Below, piece by piece: positions 16,435-27,008 of a stretch of 55,834 bases of DNA. How positions within the stretch are numbered: position 1 is the stretch's first letter; each line of letters opens with the position of its first letter. The position numbers were made by a program, and so were the translations under genes. Origin of the DNA: Fibrobacter succinogenes (GTDB taxonomy: Bacteria; Fibrobacterota; Fibrobacteria; Fibrobacterales; Fibrobacteraceae); assembly GCA_902799745.1 (NCBI GenBank), contig CADCBQ010000031.1:1-55834 (forward strand). The letters are read 5' to 3'. Under the pieces are notes generated by a model. The model saw only the letters and a list, made by a program, of their open reading frames with translations. It did not search any database and was not told the origin of the DNA.

Positions 16435-18962
16435 TGAGATTCCTGTCTTTTATTTTGGTAATGTTGGTTGGCGTGTCGTTCTCTTCGGCAAGGTTTCATA
16501 AGGACTTGGTTTTTATAAAGGATGTAAAGCAGGGAAATGGTGATGTATGTGTCGCGAAAAAAAGTACATACATCCCAACGACCTATAATGCAACGGGTGA
16601 ACTGTGCTCGTATTCAAATGTCGAGGCTAGATTGAGAGTCTTTAATCCGCAAAGGGACGAATCCGAACAGTTAGGGCTCCGCCTTGTTCGCCCCTTTTTG
16701 ATTATTGACGGTATTTATTTGGGGACTGATGAGAATCGAACTTTAAGCGGAATGGAAGAAGAAGTGGAACGGTTCGGTATTCTTGATCCGCTTGTTGAAT
16801 TGGGCTATATGCCGATTCTTGTGCAGTTCTCCGAAACGGTGAAGAAGTCCCTGCAAGAAAATGCGCAGACTTTTGCGGCCATCTTGAAGTTTATGAATTC
16901 AAATGTGCTTTTCGGATTTGATAATAAACAGACCGATGGCTTTGTGGTGCTGGGCGTAAGCCAAGGTGGTATTTTAGGACGCTATGGATCGTATTTGTAC
17001 GATAAGGACCGTAACAAAAGTAAGGATGCACCGATTCGCCTATATGCTTCATTGGATTCTCCTCATCAGGGGGCTGTTATGCCGTTGTCGCTGTACTATA
17101 CAATCAATTTCTGGGCGAAAGAAGGTGGTTCTGCCGATGCGGAGGCTTTTAGGGACTTGATTGACGGTCCGGGAGCAAGCGGATTGTTGTTGCATCAGAA
17201 AAAGTGTTCAAATGAAAAGTGTTCCGATTATACATACGAGGTGGATGCATCTACCGAACGATTCTTGTTCGGTGAATACCGCAAGGCAGCTGAATATAAG
17301 GGATTTCCGTCGGTACTTGTTGCTCAGGGTCAGTTAAAGGGAAAAATTCCGGCGCATTCCGATACCTATTTTGTGTTGAATAGACATGCTAATAAGTATG
17401 GATCAACTTATGGCCGTGCAGAAAGCAAACTTTATGCTTATACAGATGGTAAAAAGCAGATTGCCAAGAATAGAATTTATCGATTCCCAGGAGATGTTGA
17501 AGAACATATGCCTGTAGCATCTGCCACATATGATTTTGTTCAGGGAAGTACGTATCCGTTTGCAGAAACGATGTACCAAGGTTTGCGTAGTGGAATGTTG
17601 AATGCGATGCCGAAGGGAATGAAGCAAAATATTGCATTTGTTCCTATTGAACTTGCGACGAATTGGGATGAAGATTCCTTGATGCAAAAGAACAGCACCT
17701 TTATTCCGACCGTAAGTGCGATGGATCTGAACTGCGGTGGAAAATTTGCCGTGACAGATGATTGTGCGTTTACGCAGAGTCAATCGGGATTCCCTTTTAC
17801 AAATCCTGGGACAAAGAGCTCCGCCAATGCGGTTTATGCAGTAGATGCGACTCATCCGCGATACAACGAAGCTATTAGCGGAAGACATATTGAATTGCCC
17901 GAAAATGAAACAATCAAGACGGATTCTGCGGTTCTTGGCGGCTTACAGGTAGATATGTGGCGAGTTCTTTGCGAGTTGGCGAATTATGATTACGATGCGG
18001 CCAACAAGGAATTCCGAAACGAACATTTGGCCTGGTATTTTGCGCCTGCAACCAACTGCATGGATCAGACGAAAATGCCGAGTTTCTTAAAGAAAGACGG
18101 CTATGTTCAGAAGAAGTATTTTGTGTATAGTCGTTACGATTATAATGCCGATGCAACGGAAATTGACGAAAGTGTAACCTTTGATGTGCCTGCGGGCTGG
18201 CACAAGGTGGCTTCTTATAACAATAACGGGGATTTGCCGGAAGGCGCTTCGTTTGAAATAGATGTGACTGTCAATAGTTCGAAGGGCTCTTGGATGAAGG
18301 CGGAAGTCCTGTTGCTTAAATCTCTGACGAGTAACACTCAGTTGCAATTGCAGGAAAAGACGGTGCCGGTAGATGGTAAAACGCACCATCTTTATTGGAA
18401 ATTCCCTGCTGGAGAAGGAAATCTAAAGAATTATCGATGGGTTCGTCTGGTGTTGAATTCGGATGGCGGAAATGTGACTGTCGCAAATCCTGTTTTAACG
18501 AGAACCATGGAAAATTCGGATAAAAAATACGAGGTACTTGACGAAAATATGTATCCGAATGAATCTTATAGGTTTGTTCCTTGGACTTCGGAAACGACGG
18601 TTACTTCGCGCACGGATGCGCTTGGTCCGGGAACGATGCTGCAGTACCATAATTACCATGGTGGCGCCTATTTAGATTTAAAGGGTGAAAAAAATGCCGA
18701 TTCCTATAGCAAACTATATGTGTATTATAGTGCAGGAACTTGCCAGGGAACGGGAGTGTATTTTGATTCCTATGCGTCTGGTATGCAGTTGTTGAGTAAG
18801 GATGCATATGCCGATGGCAATTTCTTAGTAAAGGAAATAGCTCTCTCGGATATCATTGATACGAAAATTTCCCAAAATCACCGTAAAATTGTGTCTAGAC
18901 TAGTGTTTGCGAATACAAAAATGGACGAAAAATGTTTTGTATACGGAATTTTTGCAAAATAG
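16434..18962 (+). CDS. Exported alpha/beta-hydrolase (lipase/esterase-like) with a long C-terminal region
   Basis: This 842-residue protein has signal peptide MRFLSFILVMLVGVSFSSA. FLIIDGIYLGTDE and GYMPILVQFSET (about 88-132) resemble the first strands of an alpha/beta hydrolase. The nucleophile elbow is GVSQGG (Ser176), and SLDSPHQGAV at about 208-217 is the segment common after the elbow in lipases. The hydrolase part seems to extend to about 500. Residues about 560-842 are beta-rich, with two possible binding modules (VTFDVPAGWHKVAS; ALGPGTMLQYHNYHGGAYLDL). It probably cleaves an ester outside the cell; the substrate is unknown. Translationally coupled to the preceding exported protein. 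Confidence 0.7.
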   Translation: MRFLSFILVMLVGVSFSSARFHKDLVFIKDVKQGNGDVCVAKKSTYIPTTYNATGELCSYSNVEARLRVFNPQRDESEQLGLRLVRPFLIIDGIYLGTDENRTLSGMEEEVERFGILDPLVELGYMPILVQFSETVKKSLQENAQTFAAILKFMNSNVLFGFDNKQTDGFVVLGVSQGGILGRYGSYLYDKDRNKSKDAPIRLYASLDSPHQGAVMPLSLYYTINFWAKEGGSADAEAFRDLIDGPGASGLLLHQKKCSNEKCSDYTYEVDASTERFLFGEYRKAAEYKGFPSVLVAQGQLKGKIPAHSDTYFVLNRHANKYGSTYGRAESKLYAYTDGKKQIAKNRIYRFPGDVEEHMPVASATYDFVQGSTYPFAETMYQGLRSGMLNAMPKGMKQNIAFVPIELATNWDEDSLMQKNSTFIPTVSAMDLNCGGKFAVTDDCAFTQSQSGFPFTNPGTKSSANAVYAVDATHPRYNEAISGRHIELPENETIKTDSAVLGGLQVDMWRVLCELANYDYDAANKEFRNEHLAWYFAPATNCMDQTKMPSFLKKDGYVQKKYFVYSRYDYNADATEIDESVTFDVPAGWHKVASYNNNGDLPEGASFEIDVTVNSSKGSWMKAEVLLLKSLTSNTQLQLQEKTVPVDGKTHHLYWKFPAGEGNLKNYRWVRLVLNSDGGNVTVANPVLTRTMENSDKKYEVLDENMYPNESYRFVPWTSETTVTSRTDALGPGTMLQYHNYHGGAYLDLKGEKNADSYSKLYVYYSAGTCQGTGVYFDSYASGMQLLSKDAYADGNFLVKEIALSDIIDTKISQNHRKIVSRLVFANTKMDEKCFVYGIFAK

Positions 18963-18996
18963 GCCCGTTTTTGTAGAGATAATCGTATCTTTCACT

Positions 18997-19026
18997 GCGG
19001 TATGGGGTTGTTCATACCGCTTTTTT
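18997..19026 (+). terminator. Terminator hairpin directly before the next gene's ribosome-binding site
   Basis: GCGGTATG / CATACCGC with an 8-nt loop is followed by TTTTTT. The T-run abuts the AGGAG of the gene at 19037, leaving no room for a promoter between. It ends the hydrolase operon and may also act as an attenuator in the leader of the next gene. Confidence 0.85.
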
Positions 19027-19036
19027 AGGAGATATC

Positions 19037-19846
19037 ATGATGATGAAAAAAATGATTCCGTTGGCGGGGTTGTCGATGATGGCCTTGGCGCTTACGGGTT
19101 GCCTTCAACCAACTTCGCGTTCCATGGGCGCGACATTGATGCCGTCACCCTTGATGCATAGGGCTAATCCCGATAGCTCTGCCCAAGAATTTTCAGTGGT
19201 TGCCTCGGGTTTTTATGGCCATACAGGCGATGCTTACAATGTAGAAGATCTGAATGCGGGTGGCGGAAATGTCGGTGTAACATATCGCATGGGAGGAACG
19301 CTCTCGCCGCTTTTCGTGAATGTGGCTGCCGGCGCATTTGGCGGAAAACTCCAGTTTGGCTGCGATAAGAATAGTAATTGCGATAAAAACAGCCAATTTG
19401 ATCAAAAATATGTTGAATGGCTTGAAACCGATGAAGGCACAAATAACTATAGCTTCTGGAATGTGCAGGAACGGGTTCTTCTCGGCGCTGAAGTCAGTGT
19501 AGGTTATGCCATTTTTGGTGCTGCCGGAGGAGTGCAATTCTTCCAGGGAGGTTCCGACTACGACGACATGCGCAAAAAGTTGGATGATGAAGGCCTTATC
19601 GACAACTTGGACGAAGAAAATGGTGTCGCTGCGGTTACTTCTGTATGGCTTGGATCGTACTTAGGGCGTCAAGGTCAATATGGTAACTTGGTTGCTGAAA
19701 TGGATATCTTCTATAAAGGTGATATCGATGATTGGACATCATCTATCAAGTGGACTTATACGCACCCGAGTGGTTTCTTCGGCGGTGCGGCTTACGGAAA
19801 CTTGATGGAGTTGACCCTGTTCGCTGGCAAACAGTTCGTGTTCTAG
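19037..19846 (+). CDS. Outer-membrane-type lipoprotein, beta-rich
   Basis: This 269-residue protein has AGGAG 5 nt before the ATG. The signal peptide ends in lipobox ALTGC (Cys21). The mature part alternates hydrophobic and small residues (GGGNVGVTYRMGG, LFVNVAAGAFGGKLQF, LLGAEVSVGYAIFGAAGGVQF) and ends ELTLFAGKQFVF, as in small barrels. It contains a Cys-Asp-Lys-Asn duplication (CDKNSNCDKNS), which could bind a cation or form a disulphide. I recognise no family. It is followed by its own terminator. Confidence 0.6.
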   Translation: MMMKKMIPLAGLSMMALALTGCLQPTSRSMGATLMPSPLMHRANPDSSAQEFSVVASGFYGHTGDAYNVEDLNAGGGNVGVTYRMGGTLSPLFVNVAAGAFGGKLQFGCDKNSNCDKNSQFDQKYVEWLETDEGTNNYSFWNVQERVLLGAEVSVGYAIFGAAGGVQFFQGGSDYDDMRKKLDDEGLIDNLDEENGVAAVTSVWLGSYLGRQGQYGNLVAEMDIFYKGDIDDWTSSIKWTYTHPSGFFGGAAYGNLMELTLFAGKQFVF

Positions 19847-19876
19847 TAAAAAATCCCTGAAAAAAGAAAAACAGAG

Positions 19877-19904
19877 GTTCTCGGCATTTTGCCGAGAACT
19901 TTTG
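19877..19904 (+). terminator. Terminator after the beta-rich lipoprotein
   Basis: GTTCTCGGC / GCCGAGAAC (9 bp, perfect) with loop ATTTT is followed by a short T-run. Confidence 0.85.
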
Positions 19905-19910
19905 CAATAG

Positions 19911-19938
19911 AAAAAGCCGTGGGGTGAACCACGGCTCT
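19911..19938 (-). terminator. Terminator of the carboxyltransferase gene
   Basis: On the minus strand AGCCGTGG / CCACGGCT with a 6-nt loop ends in a run of T. It faces the plus-strand terminator at 19877 in this convergent gap. Confidence 0.85.
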
Positions 19939-19976
19939 TTCTAATTTGTTTGTAGAGCGGCGGATGCCGTAACAAA

Positions 19977-21359
19977 TTACTTGAGGGTCTGAACCTGCAC
20001 GTCCCAGCTCTGGTTGCCAAGGGCAATGCGGTAGGTGCTTGCGGCACCGGCCTTCATGTTCTTGGTGTCCACTGCCGGAGCAGCGTTCGGGTCCTTCTTG
20101 GGAACGCCAATGTGGCGGTTGCCCTTGAGGAATTCGATACCCTTGTTGCCAGCCTTCGTCTGGAGGCAGCCCGTGATGAAGATGGTTTCGTCGGTAACCG
20201 GCAGACCATTTTCTTCGAGGAGGGCCTTGGCCTTCGGAATGCCCGGTTCGAGAATTTCTTCTGCGCACTGGACGCCCGGATAGGCTTCCTTGAACGGCTT
20301 CATGTTGAACTGGTCGGCAGCGATCTTCACGAGTTCCGGATCCGGTTCGCAAGGAGTCTTACCCTGGTATCCGAGGAGCATCTTGCCGTAGCCTTCGGTC
20401 ATCTTGAACCACGTACCGCGGCCTGCAGCCTGGTTCAAGGTGTTCATGTAAGCCTGCTGGAAGTAGAACTGAGAAACCGGCGTCACGGAAGAAGCAAAGC
20501 CACCGCGGCGGACGCATTCACTCATGTTCTCGATAACCTTCGGGAACAGGTGGAAGGTCTTGGTTTCACGCATCATGAGGGTGTTGGCGGTGAGAGCGCC
20601 ACCCGGCATGGGGCTGAAGATCACGTCGGTGGTAATCTGACGGGCTTCAGGCGGGAAGTTGTAGTCCTTGAGGCATTCAACGGCGACGTTGTTGGCTTCC
20701 ATGAGTTCCGGAATGTGGTCGTCGACGATGCTGTCTTCACCGAGGGCGAGCTTGTATTCCGTACCCTTGAGGGCGTGGAACATGGAGAACAGGTCGGGCT
20801 GAGCCGTACCGCCGGAAAGCGGCTTGCGGCCGAGGTCAACGCCATCAGCGCCACCTTCGATAGCAGCCTTGTACTGGGCCACACCGGTACCGCAGGTGTC
20901 ATGGCTGTGGATACGGAGTTCGACCTTGTCGCCGAGGAGCTTACGGGCGCGCTTGAAGGTTTCGTAAACCTTAGTCGGGTTCGTGGTACCGGAAGCGTCC
21001 TTGAAGCAAACGGAAGCGAACGGAACGCCTGCGTCCAAAATGTTGCGGAGGATGCGTTCGTAGAATTCCGGGTTGTGGGCGGCGTTGAGGTCGCATCCCG
21101 GAGGAAGTTCCATCATGGTCACGACGACTTCGTGTTCCAGACCGGCGTCGGTGATGCACTTACCGGAGTAAATGAGGTTGTTGACGTCGTTCAAGGCGTC
21201 GAAGTTACGAATGCGGGTCATGCCGTGCTTCTTGAACATGTCGGCATGGAGCTTGATCATATCGCGCGGCTGCGGAGCGAGGGCCACCACGTTGATACCG
21301 CGGGCGAGGGTCTGCAGGCGGATGTTCGGACCCACAACGCGGCGGAATTCGTCCATCAT
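19977..21359 (-). CDS. Biotin-dependent carboxyltransferase (PycB / oxaloacetate decarboxylase alpha type), 5'-truncated
   Basis: There are 460 residues from the first ATG. The carboxyltransferase barrel is clear: DALNDVNNLIYSGK, ELPPGCD, the lysine motif SVCFKDASGTT (carboxylated Lys expected), HSHDTCGTGVAQYKAA with metal-binding histidines, and GRKPLSGGTAQPD. The C-terminus (after about 320) is the conserved PYC-associated region, without a biotinyl domain. It should move CO2 between biotin and pyruvate/oxaloacetate. The family's N-terminus with the metal-binding RDxxQS motif is absent. Coding similarity continues upstream of this ATG to about 21467 and then meets an in-frame stop at 21483. 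The ATG has no Shine-Dalgarno. Either the gene is damaged or the sequence here is faulty. Confidence 0.75.
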   Translation of the reverse strand: MMDEFRRVVGPNIRLQTLARGINVVALAPQPRDMIKLHADMFKKHGMTRIRNFDALNDVNNLIYSGKCITDAGLEHEVVVTMMELPPGCDLNAAHNPEFYERILRNILDAGVPFASVCFKDASGTTNPTKVYETFKRARKLLGDKVELRIHSHDTCGTGVAQYKAAIEGGADGVDLGRKPLSGGTAQPDLFSMFHALKGTEYKLALGEDSIVDDHIPELMEANNVAVECLKDYNFPPEARQITTDVIFSPMPGGALTANTLMMRETKTFHLFPKVIENMSECVRRGGFASSVTPVSQFYFQQAYMNTLNQAAGRGTWFKMTEGYGKMLLGYQGKTPCEPDPELVKIAADQFNMKPFKEAYPGVQCAEEILEPGIPKAKALLEENGLPVTDETIFITGCLQTKAGNKGIEFLKGNRHIGVPKKDPNAAPAVDTKNMKAGAASTYRIALGNQSWDVQVQTLK

Positions 21360-21482
21360 GTCGAATGCGTCTTCGCCGCAGTTCTGGTACAGGGCCTGGA
21401 AACGGGCGCCGCCACCAGCTTCAAAGTGGGTGATGCCGGCCTTGACGGCAGCTTCGACAGCGGGCGGATAAATCCCTTGTTT
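21360..21482 (-). other. Coding-like 5' extension of the carboxyltransferase without a start codon
   Basis: In the same frame this stretch reads PPAVEAAVKAGITHFEAGGG followed by ARFQALYQNCGEDAFD. This is the continuation expected in this family (the conserved EAGGGARFQ and EDAFDMMD segments). There is no ATG, GTG or TTG in this part. TAA at 21483-21485 closes the frame. The missing part should be about 25-30 residues with the RDGFQS-type motif, and no other frame supplies it. Confidence 0.6.
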
Positions 21483-21639
21483 TTACTGTACAATAAAAAT
21501 ACGGGGGTAAAGATAGTAAAAGGCATTTGTTGCGGCAAAACCAATTTGGGTTTTGGCATGGTTGGGAATGTGTTGATGAAGATGTTTGTAAAAATGCACA
21601 AATGTTCACTAAAGGTTGGACGACTAGGCCGTCTTTTTC

Positions 21640-21652
21640 TATATTGCGCCGC
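21640..21652 (+). promoter_or_regulatory. Putative leaderless promoter of uvrA
   Basis: TATATT at 21640-21645 is followed by 7 nt and the ATG at 21653. No Shine-Dalgarno is present. TTGGAC 18 nt upstream could be a weak -35. Confidence 0.45.
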
Positions 21653-24600
21653 ATGACTAAGTCGATTGAAATCCGCGATGCGCACGAACATAACCTTCGC
21701 CATGTGAACCTTTCTATTCCCCGTGATTCGATTGTGGTGGTGACCGGCGTTTCGGGCTCGGGCAAGTCGAGTCTTGCGTTCGATACGGTGTTTCAGGAAG
21801 GCCAGCGCCGCTTTGTGGAGTCGCTCTCGGCGTATGCGCGCCAGTTCATTGGTCGCATGAAACACCCCGAGGTGGAAAGCGTGCGCGGCATTTCGCCGAC
21901 GATTTCGATTGACCAGAAGACGGTGAACCGTAATCCGCGCTCAACGGTGGGTACGGTGGTCGAGATTTTGGACCATTACCGCTTGCTTTTTGCGCGCTTG
22001 GGTGTGCCGCACTGCCCTGATTGTGGGCGCGTGATTCAGGCACAGACGGTGGACCAGATTGTTGATAATTTGTATGTGAGCGACGAGGGCAAGCAGATTA
22101 CGGTGATGGCGCCGATTGTGCAGGAACGCAAGGGTGAATACCGCAAGGAACTGGCTGAACTCAAGGAAAACGGTTTTGTGCGCGCCCGTGTGGATGGCGC
22201 GATTTACAGGCTTGAAGACGTACCTGCGCTCGTGCGTTACGAGAAGCACACGATTGAAGCGGTGATTGACCGCCTGACGCTGGAACGCAAGAACATGAGC
22301 CGCCTGCGCGAGGCGCTGGAAGGCGCGCTGAAACTGACCGACGGAAAGTTGGTGAGTTTCTTGCTGGCCGCGCCGGGGAAGGATGGCGCCGAGGCGAAGG
22401 AAGAGTATCGCCTGCAGGGCACATTGCTTGCTTGCCCGAAGTGCGGTATTTCTATTCCGGAATTGGAACCGCGATTCTTCAGCTTTAACGATCCGAAGGG
22501 CCGTTGCCCTGCTTGTAAGGGTATGGGCGAAAGCTACAAGTTTGATCTGGATTTGATTATCCCGGACAAGACGAAGTCTATCAAGGAAGGTTGCATCGCG
22601 ACCATCAAGAAGGACGACGGCACGCTGATTTTCAGTGACTTCGGCCGCCGCAACTTGCGTAACATCGCAAACGAAATGCATTTTTCGCTGGATACGCCGT
22701 GGAATAAGCTCAAGAAGGCGCAACAGGATGCCGTCTTGTACGGCACGCCGAGCGAATCGGAACGCGGGATTATCCCGATTATGCAGGAACTGTGGGATAT
22801 GTGGCATATTTACCACTTCCGCAAGTACATGCAGATTGGCGTTTGCCCTGAATGCCACGGCACGCGAATCAACCGCACGGCGAATGCGGTCACCTTCCAT
22901 GGCGTGAATCTGACCGAGATGACGGAATGGTCCGTCGAGAAGTCGGTGGAATTTTTCAACAAGATTGACTTGTCCGAGAAGGAAAAGCGAATCGGCAAGG
23001 AGATTTTGAAGGAAATCCGCGGGCGACTTTCTTTTTTGAATGCGGTGGGGCTTGGCTACCTGAATATCAACCGCAAGGCGTCCACGCTTTCGGGCGGTGA
23101 AGCGCAGCGAATCAGGCTTGCTAGTGCCGTGGGCGCCGGCCTGCAGGGCGTGCTTTACGTGCTTGACGAGCCGAGCATCGGGCTTCACCCCCGCGATAAC
23201 GATAAACTGCTCGGGATGCTGGAACATTTGCGCGCGCAGGGCAACTCTCTGATTATCGTGGAACACGACGAAGATACCATGCGCCATGCGGATTGCGTGA
23301 TTGACGTGGGGCCGGGTGCCGGTGTGGAAGGCGGTCGCGTGATTGCGGCAGGGACCGTCGAGGAACTTGAGAAGAACAAGGCTTCGCTGACGGGCGCTTA
23401 TTTGAGTGGCCGCAAGGCAATCGAAATTCCCGAGAAGCGAAAGAAGATTGACAAGAATACGCCGAAATTAAAGATTTGCGGTGCCGCCGAGAATAACCTC
23501 AAGAATATCGATGTGGAAATTCCGCTGGACGGTGCGCTGACGGTGGTGACGGGCGTTTCGGGCTCCGGCAAGAGTACACTCATTAACCAGATCTTGCGTC
23601 GCGAATTGGCCCGTGTATTCTACAATTCTGAAGAACCGGTCGGCAAGTTTGATCACCTGGAAGGCCTTGAAAACATCGACAAGGTGATTGAAATCGATCA
23701 GACGCCGATTGGCCGCACTCCGCGAAGCAATCCGGCGACGTACACCAAGATTTGGGACGACGTGCGCGATCTTTTCGCGAGCATGGAAGAAAGCAAAATT
23801 CGCGGTTACAGCAAGAGCCGATTCAGTTTTAACGTGAAGGGTGGCCGCTGTGATGCCTGCGAAGGCGCGGGCGTGAAAATCGTGGATATGCATATTCTCC
23901 CGAGCGTACAGGTGACTTGCGATGTGTGCGGCGGCAAGCGCTTTAACGATGCTACGCGCGAAGTCTATTATAAGGGCAAGAACGTCTCCGAAATTCTCGA
24001 TATGAGCATTGCCGATGCGGCGGAATTCTTCAAGGACATCCCGAAGATTGCAGAACCACTGAACTTGTTGGTGGAAGTGGGCCTCGGTTACCTCACTCTG
24101 GGTCAGCCTTCGACAACGCTGAGCGGGGGAGAGGCGCAGCGCATCAAGATTGCCTCTGAATTGCGCCGCCCGGGTACGGGAAAGACGCTCTACCTGCTCG
24201 ACGAACCGACGACGGGATTGCATTTCGAAGATATCCGCAAGCTTATGGATTGCTTGAATCGCCTGCGCGGTCTCGGCAATAGCATTGTGATTATCGAACA
24301 CAACCTGGACGTAATCAAGTGCGCCGACTGGATTATTGACTTGGGCCCGGATGCAGGTATTCACGGCGGTAAAATTATTGCGACGGGTACGCCGGAACAG
24401 ATTGCGAAGTGCAAAAAATCCGAGACGGGCAAGTACCTTGCTCCGGTGCTTGCGAAAAAGCATGGCGAGAACCAGCATTTTGATCGTACGCTTAAGGGCG
24501 GCGAAGATTTGTCGCTCGATATCGAGGTGCATGGCGCCCGCAAGCACAACCTCAAGAACATCGACGTGACGATTCCGCGCCACAAGCTCACGGTCGTTAC

Positions 24601-26938
24601 GGGCGTTTCAGGCTCCGGCAAGTCGAGCCTCGCTTTCCATACGCTGTTTAGCGAAGGCCAGCGCCGCTTTGTGGAAACCTTGAGCACTTACGCTCGTCGC
24701 TTCCTCGGACGTCCCGATCATGGAAGCATTGATTCGATTTCGGGCCTGGCGCCGGCAATCGCCATCGACCAGAAGAGTGCGAGCAAGAGCCCGCGCAGTA
24801 CGGTGGCGACCCTCACCGAAATCTATGACTACTTCCGCATTTTCTGGGCGAGGGTCGGCACCCCGCATTGCTTGAAATGCGGGAAGCCTGTGTCTTCGTA
24901 TAGCGCGGGCGACCTGATGCAATATGCCTTTGACCGCGACCTGAACAAGAAGGTGACCGTCCTTGCCCCGTTCGAAATCAAGGATGTGCTGAAACTTTCC
25001 AAGATTCTCACGGAAAAAGGCTACCGCAAGGTTTACCTCGGCAACAAGCTCGTGGAACTCCCGCTGCCGAAAATCCCGACCCGTGAAAAGCAACTATTCG
25101 CCGTCGTTGATACGGTGGTGGTCAAGGAAGAAAACCGCGCCCGCTTGGTAGAAGCCTTTGAACGCGGCTACCGCGACGGCAATGGGATCCTTTATGTGGA
25201 AGACGAAATGGGTGGTCGCTTGGCCTGCTCCGAAAAGCCGGGTTGTCCCGATTGCGGTTGGTACATGGATTCGGCGCTGAACCCGAAACACTTCAGTTTC
25301 AACACGCACTGGGGTGCCTGCGAAACCTGCCTTGGCCTCGGTCACTTTAAAGATGGCGAAGTTTGCCCGGATTGTCACGGCGAACGCCTCAAACCCGAAT
25401 ACCTTGCGGTTCGCATCGGCGACAAGAATATTATGGACGTGAACCACATGAGCATCGCTCAGGCGCTTGAATGGTTCAGCAACGAGAACTTCAAACGCGA
25501 CAACTTCGGGAAAGATAAGAATCCCGACGGCAAGATGACGGTCGCCGAACCCCTGCTCCGCGAAATTGTGGGCCGCCTCAACTTCTTGAAGGGCGTGGGC
25601 CTCGGCTACATTGGTCTCGACCGTGCGGGCGACACGCTCAGCGGCGGTGAATCCCAGCGTATTCGCTTGGCTAGCCAAATTGGTAGCGGCCTCGAAGGTG
25701 TGCTCTACGTGCTTGATGAACCTACGGTGGGCTTGCACGAAAGCGATACCGCCATGTTGCTTAACACGCTTTACCGCCTGCGCGACCTCGGCAATACGCT
25801 TGTCGTGGTGGAGCACGATATGAAGATGATGCAGGCGGCGGACCATATTATCGATATGGGCCCGGCGGCAGGCGAGTTCGGTGGCGAGGTCGTTGCCGAA
25901 GGTTCTCCAGAACAGCTTTCCAAGCCTTATGCCTTGCAACAGTTCCCGCGCAGCGAAACGGTCAAGTACCTGACGCACACCATCCCGATGGCAAACGAGA
26001 TTGCTGCAAAGCCCATTACCGATTCCACGGAATTCTACGAATTCGACAAGTTGAATCACAACAACCTTAAGAATTTGTCTGTAAAATTCCCGAAGGGCGC
26101 CATCAGCGTGGTCTGCGGAGTGTCGGGCTCGGGCAAGAGTTCCATGGTGATGGATGAAATTTACCCGCGCCTCAAGAAGAAATTCCAGGCTCGCGGTCGC
26201 AAGAAGCAGAACGGTGAAGTCTTGCTGGTTGACCAAAGCCCGATTTCGGGAACTCCTCGCAGCACGCCCGCGAGTTTCACGGGCGTGTTTGACGACATAC
26301 GCAAGCTATTCGCCAAACTGCCGCAAGCCAAGTTGAAAGGTTTCGACTATGGGCGTTTCAGTTACAACTTGGCTCGCGGCCGCTGCGAGGCCTGCGAAGG
26401 TCGCGGCGCTATCTCGGTCGAAATGCACTTCCTTTCGGACGTGTGGGAAGTCTGCGATGTCTGCGGTGGCAAGCGTTACAATCAGGAAACCCTTACCGTC
26501 ACCTTCAAGGGCAAGAATATCGCCGACGTGCTCGACATGCGCGTTGCCGAAGCCTGCGAGTTCTTCAAGGACCAACCGAAAATTCTCCCGAAACTGGAAT
26601 GCCTGCGCGATGTGGGCCTCCCGTATGTGAAACTTGGTCAGTCTGTGACGACGCTCAGCGGCGGCGAATCCCAGCGCCTGAAATTGGCTGCGGAACTTGC
26701 ACGCAAGCCCGCCCAGGAAATGGTCTACCTGCTCGACGAGCCGACCACGGGGCTCCACCTCAAGGATATTCAGATTCTCTGGAACATGTTGCGCAAACTT
26801 TCTGCTCGCGGCGATACGGTCATTGTGATTGAACATCACCCCGATATTATTCGCCTTTCGGACTGGAAGGTGGAACTTGGCCCTGTCGGTGGCGCCGAAG
26901 GTGGTCATTTGCTCAAAATGGGGGCAAATCAGATCTAA
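21653..26938 (+). CDS. uvrA: Tandem-fused double UvrA (excinuclease ABC subunit A)
   Basis: The protein has 1761 residues, about twice a normal UvrA. Copy 1 (about 1-945) has two ATPase modules with GVSGSGKSS and GVSGSGKST Walker motifs and [12 protein letters not shown] / [12 protein letters not shown] signatures. It also has a UvrB-binding region ([10 protein letters not shown]) and zinc motifs (CPKCG..CPAC, CDACEG..CDVCGG). Copy 2 (about 953-1761) repeats the order with two more GVSGSGKSS and two LSGGESQR signatures, but the KGEYRKEL motif is replaced. It detects DNA lesions and delivers UvrB. The fusion would be an obligate intramolecular dimer. The ATG at 21653 was chosen because upstream in-frame codons are outside the homology. 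No uvrB is in the window. Confidence 0.95.
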   Translation: MTKSIEIRDAHEHNLRHVNLSIPRDSIVVVTGVSGSGKSSLAFDTVFQEGQRRFVESLSAYARQFIGRMKHPEVESVRGISPTISIDQKTVNRNPRSTVGTVVEILDHYRLLFARLGVPHCPDCGRVIQAQTVDQIVDNLYVSDEGKQITVMAPIVQERKGEYRKELAELKENGFVRARVDGAIYRLEDVPALVRYEKHTIEAVIDRLTLERKNMSRLREALEGALKLTDGKLVSFLLAAPGKDGAEAKEEYRLQGTLLACPKCGISIPELEPRFFSFNDPKGRCPACKGMGESYKFDLDLIIPDKTKSIKEGCIATIKKDDGTLIFSDFGRRNLRNIANEMHFSLDTPWNKLKKAQQDAVLYGTPSESERGIIPIMQELWDMWHIYHFRKYMQIGVCPECHGTRINRTANAVTFHGVNLTEMTEWSVEKSVEFFNKIDLSEKEKRIGKEILKEIRGRLSFLNAVGLGYLNINRKASTLSGGEAQRIRLASAVGAGLQGVLYVLDEPSIGLHPRDNDKLLGMLEHLRAQGNSLIIVEHDEDTMRHADCVIDVGPGAGVEGGRVIAAGTVEELEKNKASLTGAYLSGRKAIEIPEKRKKIDKNTPKLKICGAAENNLKNIDVEIPLDGALTVVTGVSGSGKSTLINQILRRELARVFYNSEEPVGKFDHLEGLENIDKVIEIDQTPIGRTPRSNPATYTKIWDDVRDLFASMEESKIRGYSKSRFSFNVKGGRCDACEGAGVKIVDMHILPSVQVTCDVCGGKRFNDATREVYYKGKNVSEILDMSIADAAEFFKDIPKIAEPLNLLVEVGLGYLTLGQPSTTLSGGEAQRIKIASELRRPGTGKTLYLLDEPTTGLHFEDIRKLMDCLNRLRGLGNSIVIIEHNLDVIKCADWIIDLGPDAGIHGGKIIATGTPEQIAKCKKSETGKYLAPVLAKKHGENQHFDRTLKGGEDLSLDIEVHGARKHNLKNIDVTIPRHKLTVVTGVSGSGKSSLAFHTLFSEGQRRFVETLSTYARRFLGRPDHGSIDSISGLAPAIAIDQKSASKSPRSTVATLTEIYDYFRIFWARVGTPHCLKCGKPVSSYSAGDLMQYAFDRDLNKKVTVLAPFEIKDVLKLSKILTEKGYRKVYLGNKLVELPLPKIPTREKQLFAVVDTVVVKEENRARLVEAFERGYRDGNGILYVEDEMGGRLACSEKPGCPDCGWYMDSALNPKHFSFNTHWGACETCLGLGHFKDGEVCPDCHGERLKPEYLAVRIGDKNIMDVNHMSIAQALEWFSNENFKRDNFGKDKNPDGKMTVAEPLLREIVGRLNFLKGVGLGYIGLDRAGDTLSGGESQRIRLASQIGSGLEGVLYVLDEPTVGLHESDTAMLLNTLYRLRDLGNTLVVVEHDMKMMQAADHIIDMGPAAGEFGGEVVAEGSPEQLSKPYALQQFPRSETVKYLTHTIPMANEIAAKPITDSTEFYEFDKLNHNNLKNLSVKFPKGAISVVCGVSGSGKSSMVMDEIYPRLKKKFQARGRKKQNGEVLLVDQSPISGTPRSTPASFTGVFDDIRKLFAKLPQAKLKGFDYGRFSYNLARGRCEACEGRGAISVEMHFLSDVWEVCDVCGGKRYNQETLTVTFKGKNIADVLDMRVAEACEFFKDQPKILPKLECLRDVGLPYVKLGQSVTTLSGGESQRLKLAAELARKPAQEMVYLLDEPTTGLHLKDIQILWNMLRKLSARGDTVIVIEHHPDIIRLSDWKVELGPVGGAEGGHLLKMGANQI

Positions 26939-27008
26939 AACGGCTCTCTTAGCGTGCGAAAATTGAAATGTTTTTATATTTCGTTTAGAAATGTAAACAG
27001 GAGAAAAT

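Noticed and set aside
20112..21656. A 514-codon plus-strand frame over the carboxyltransferase
   Set aside because: Shadow of the minus-strand gene, which has clear carboxyltransferase motifs.
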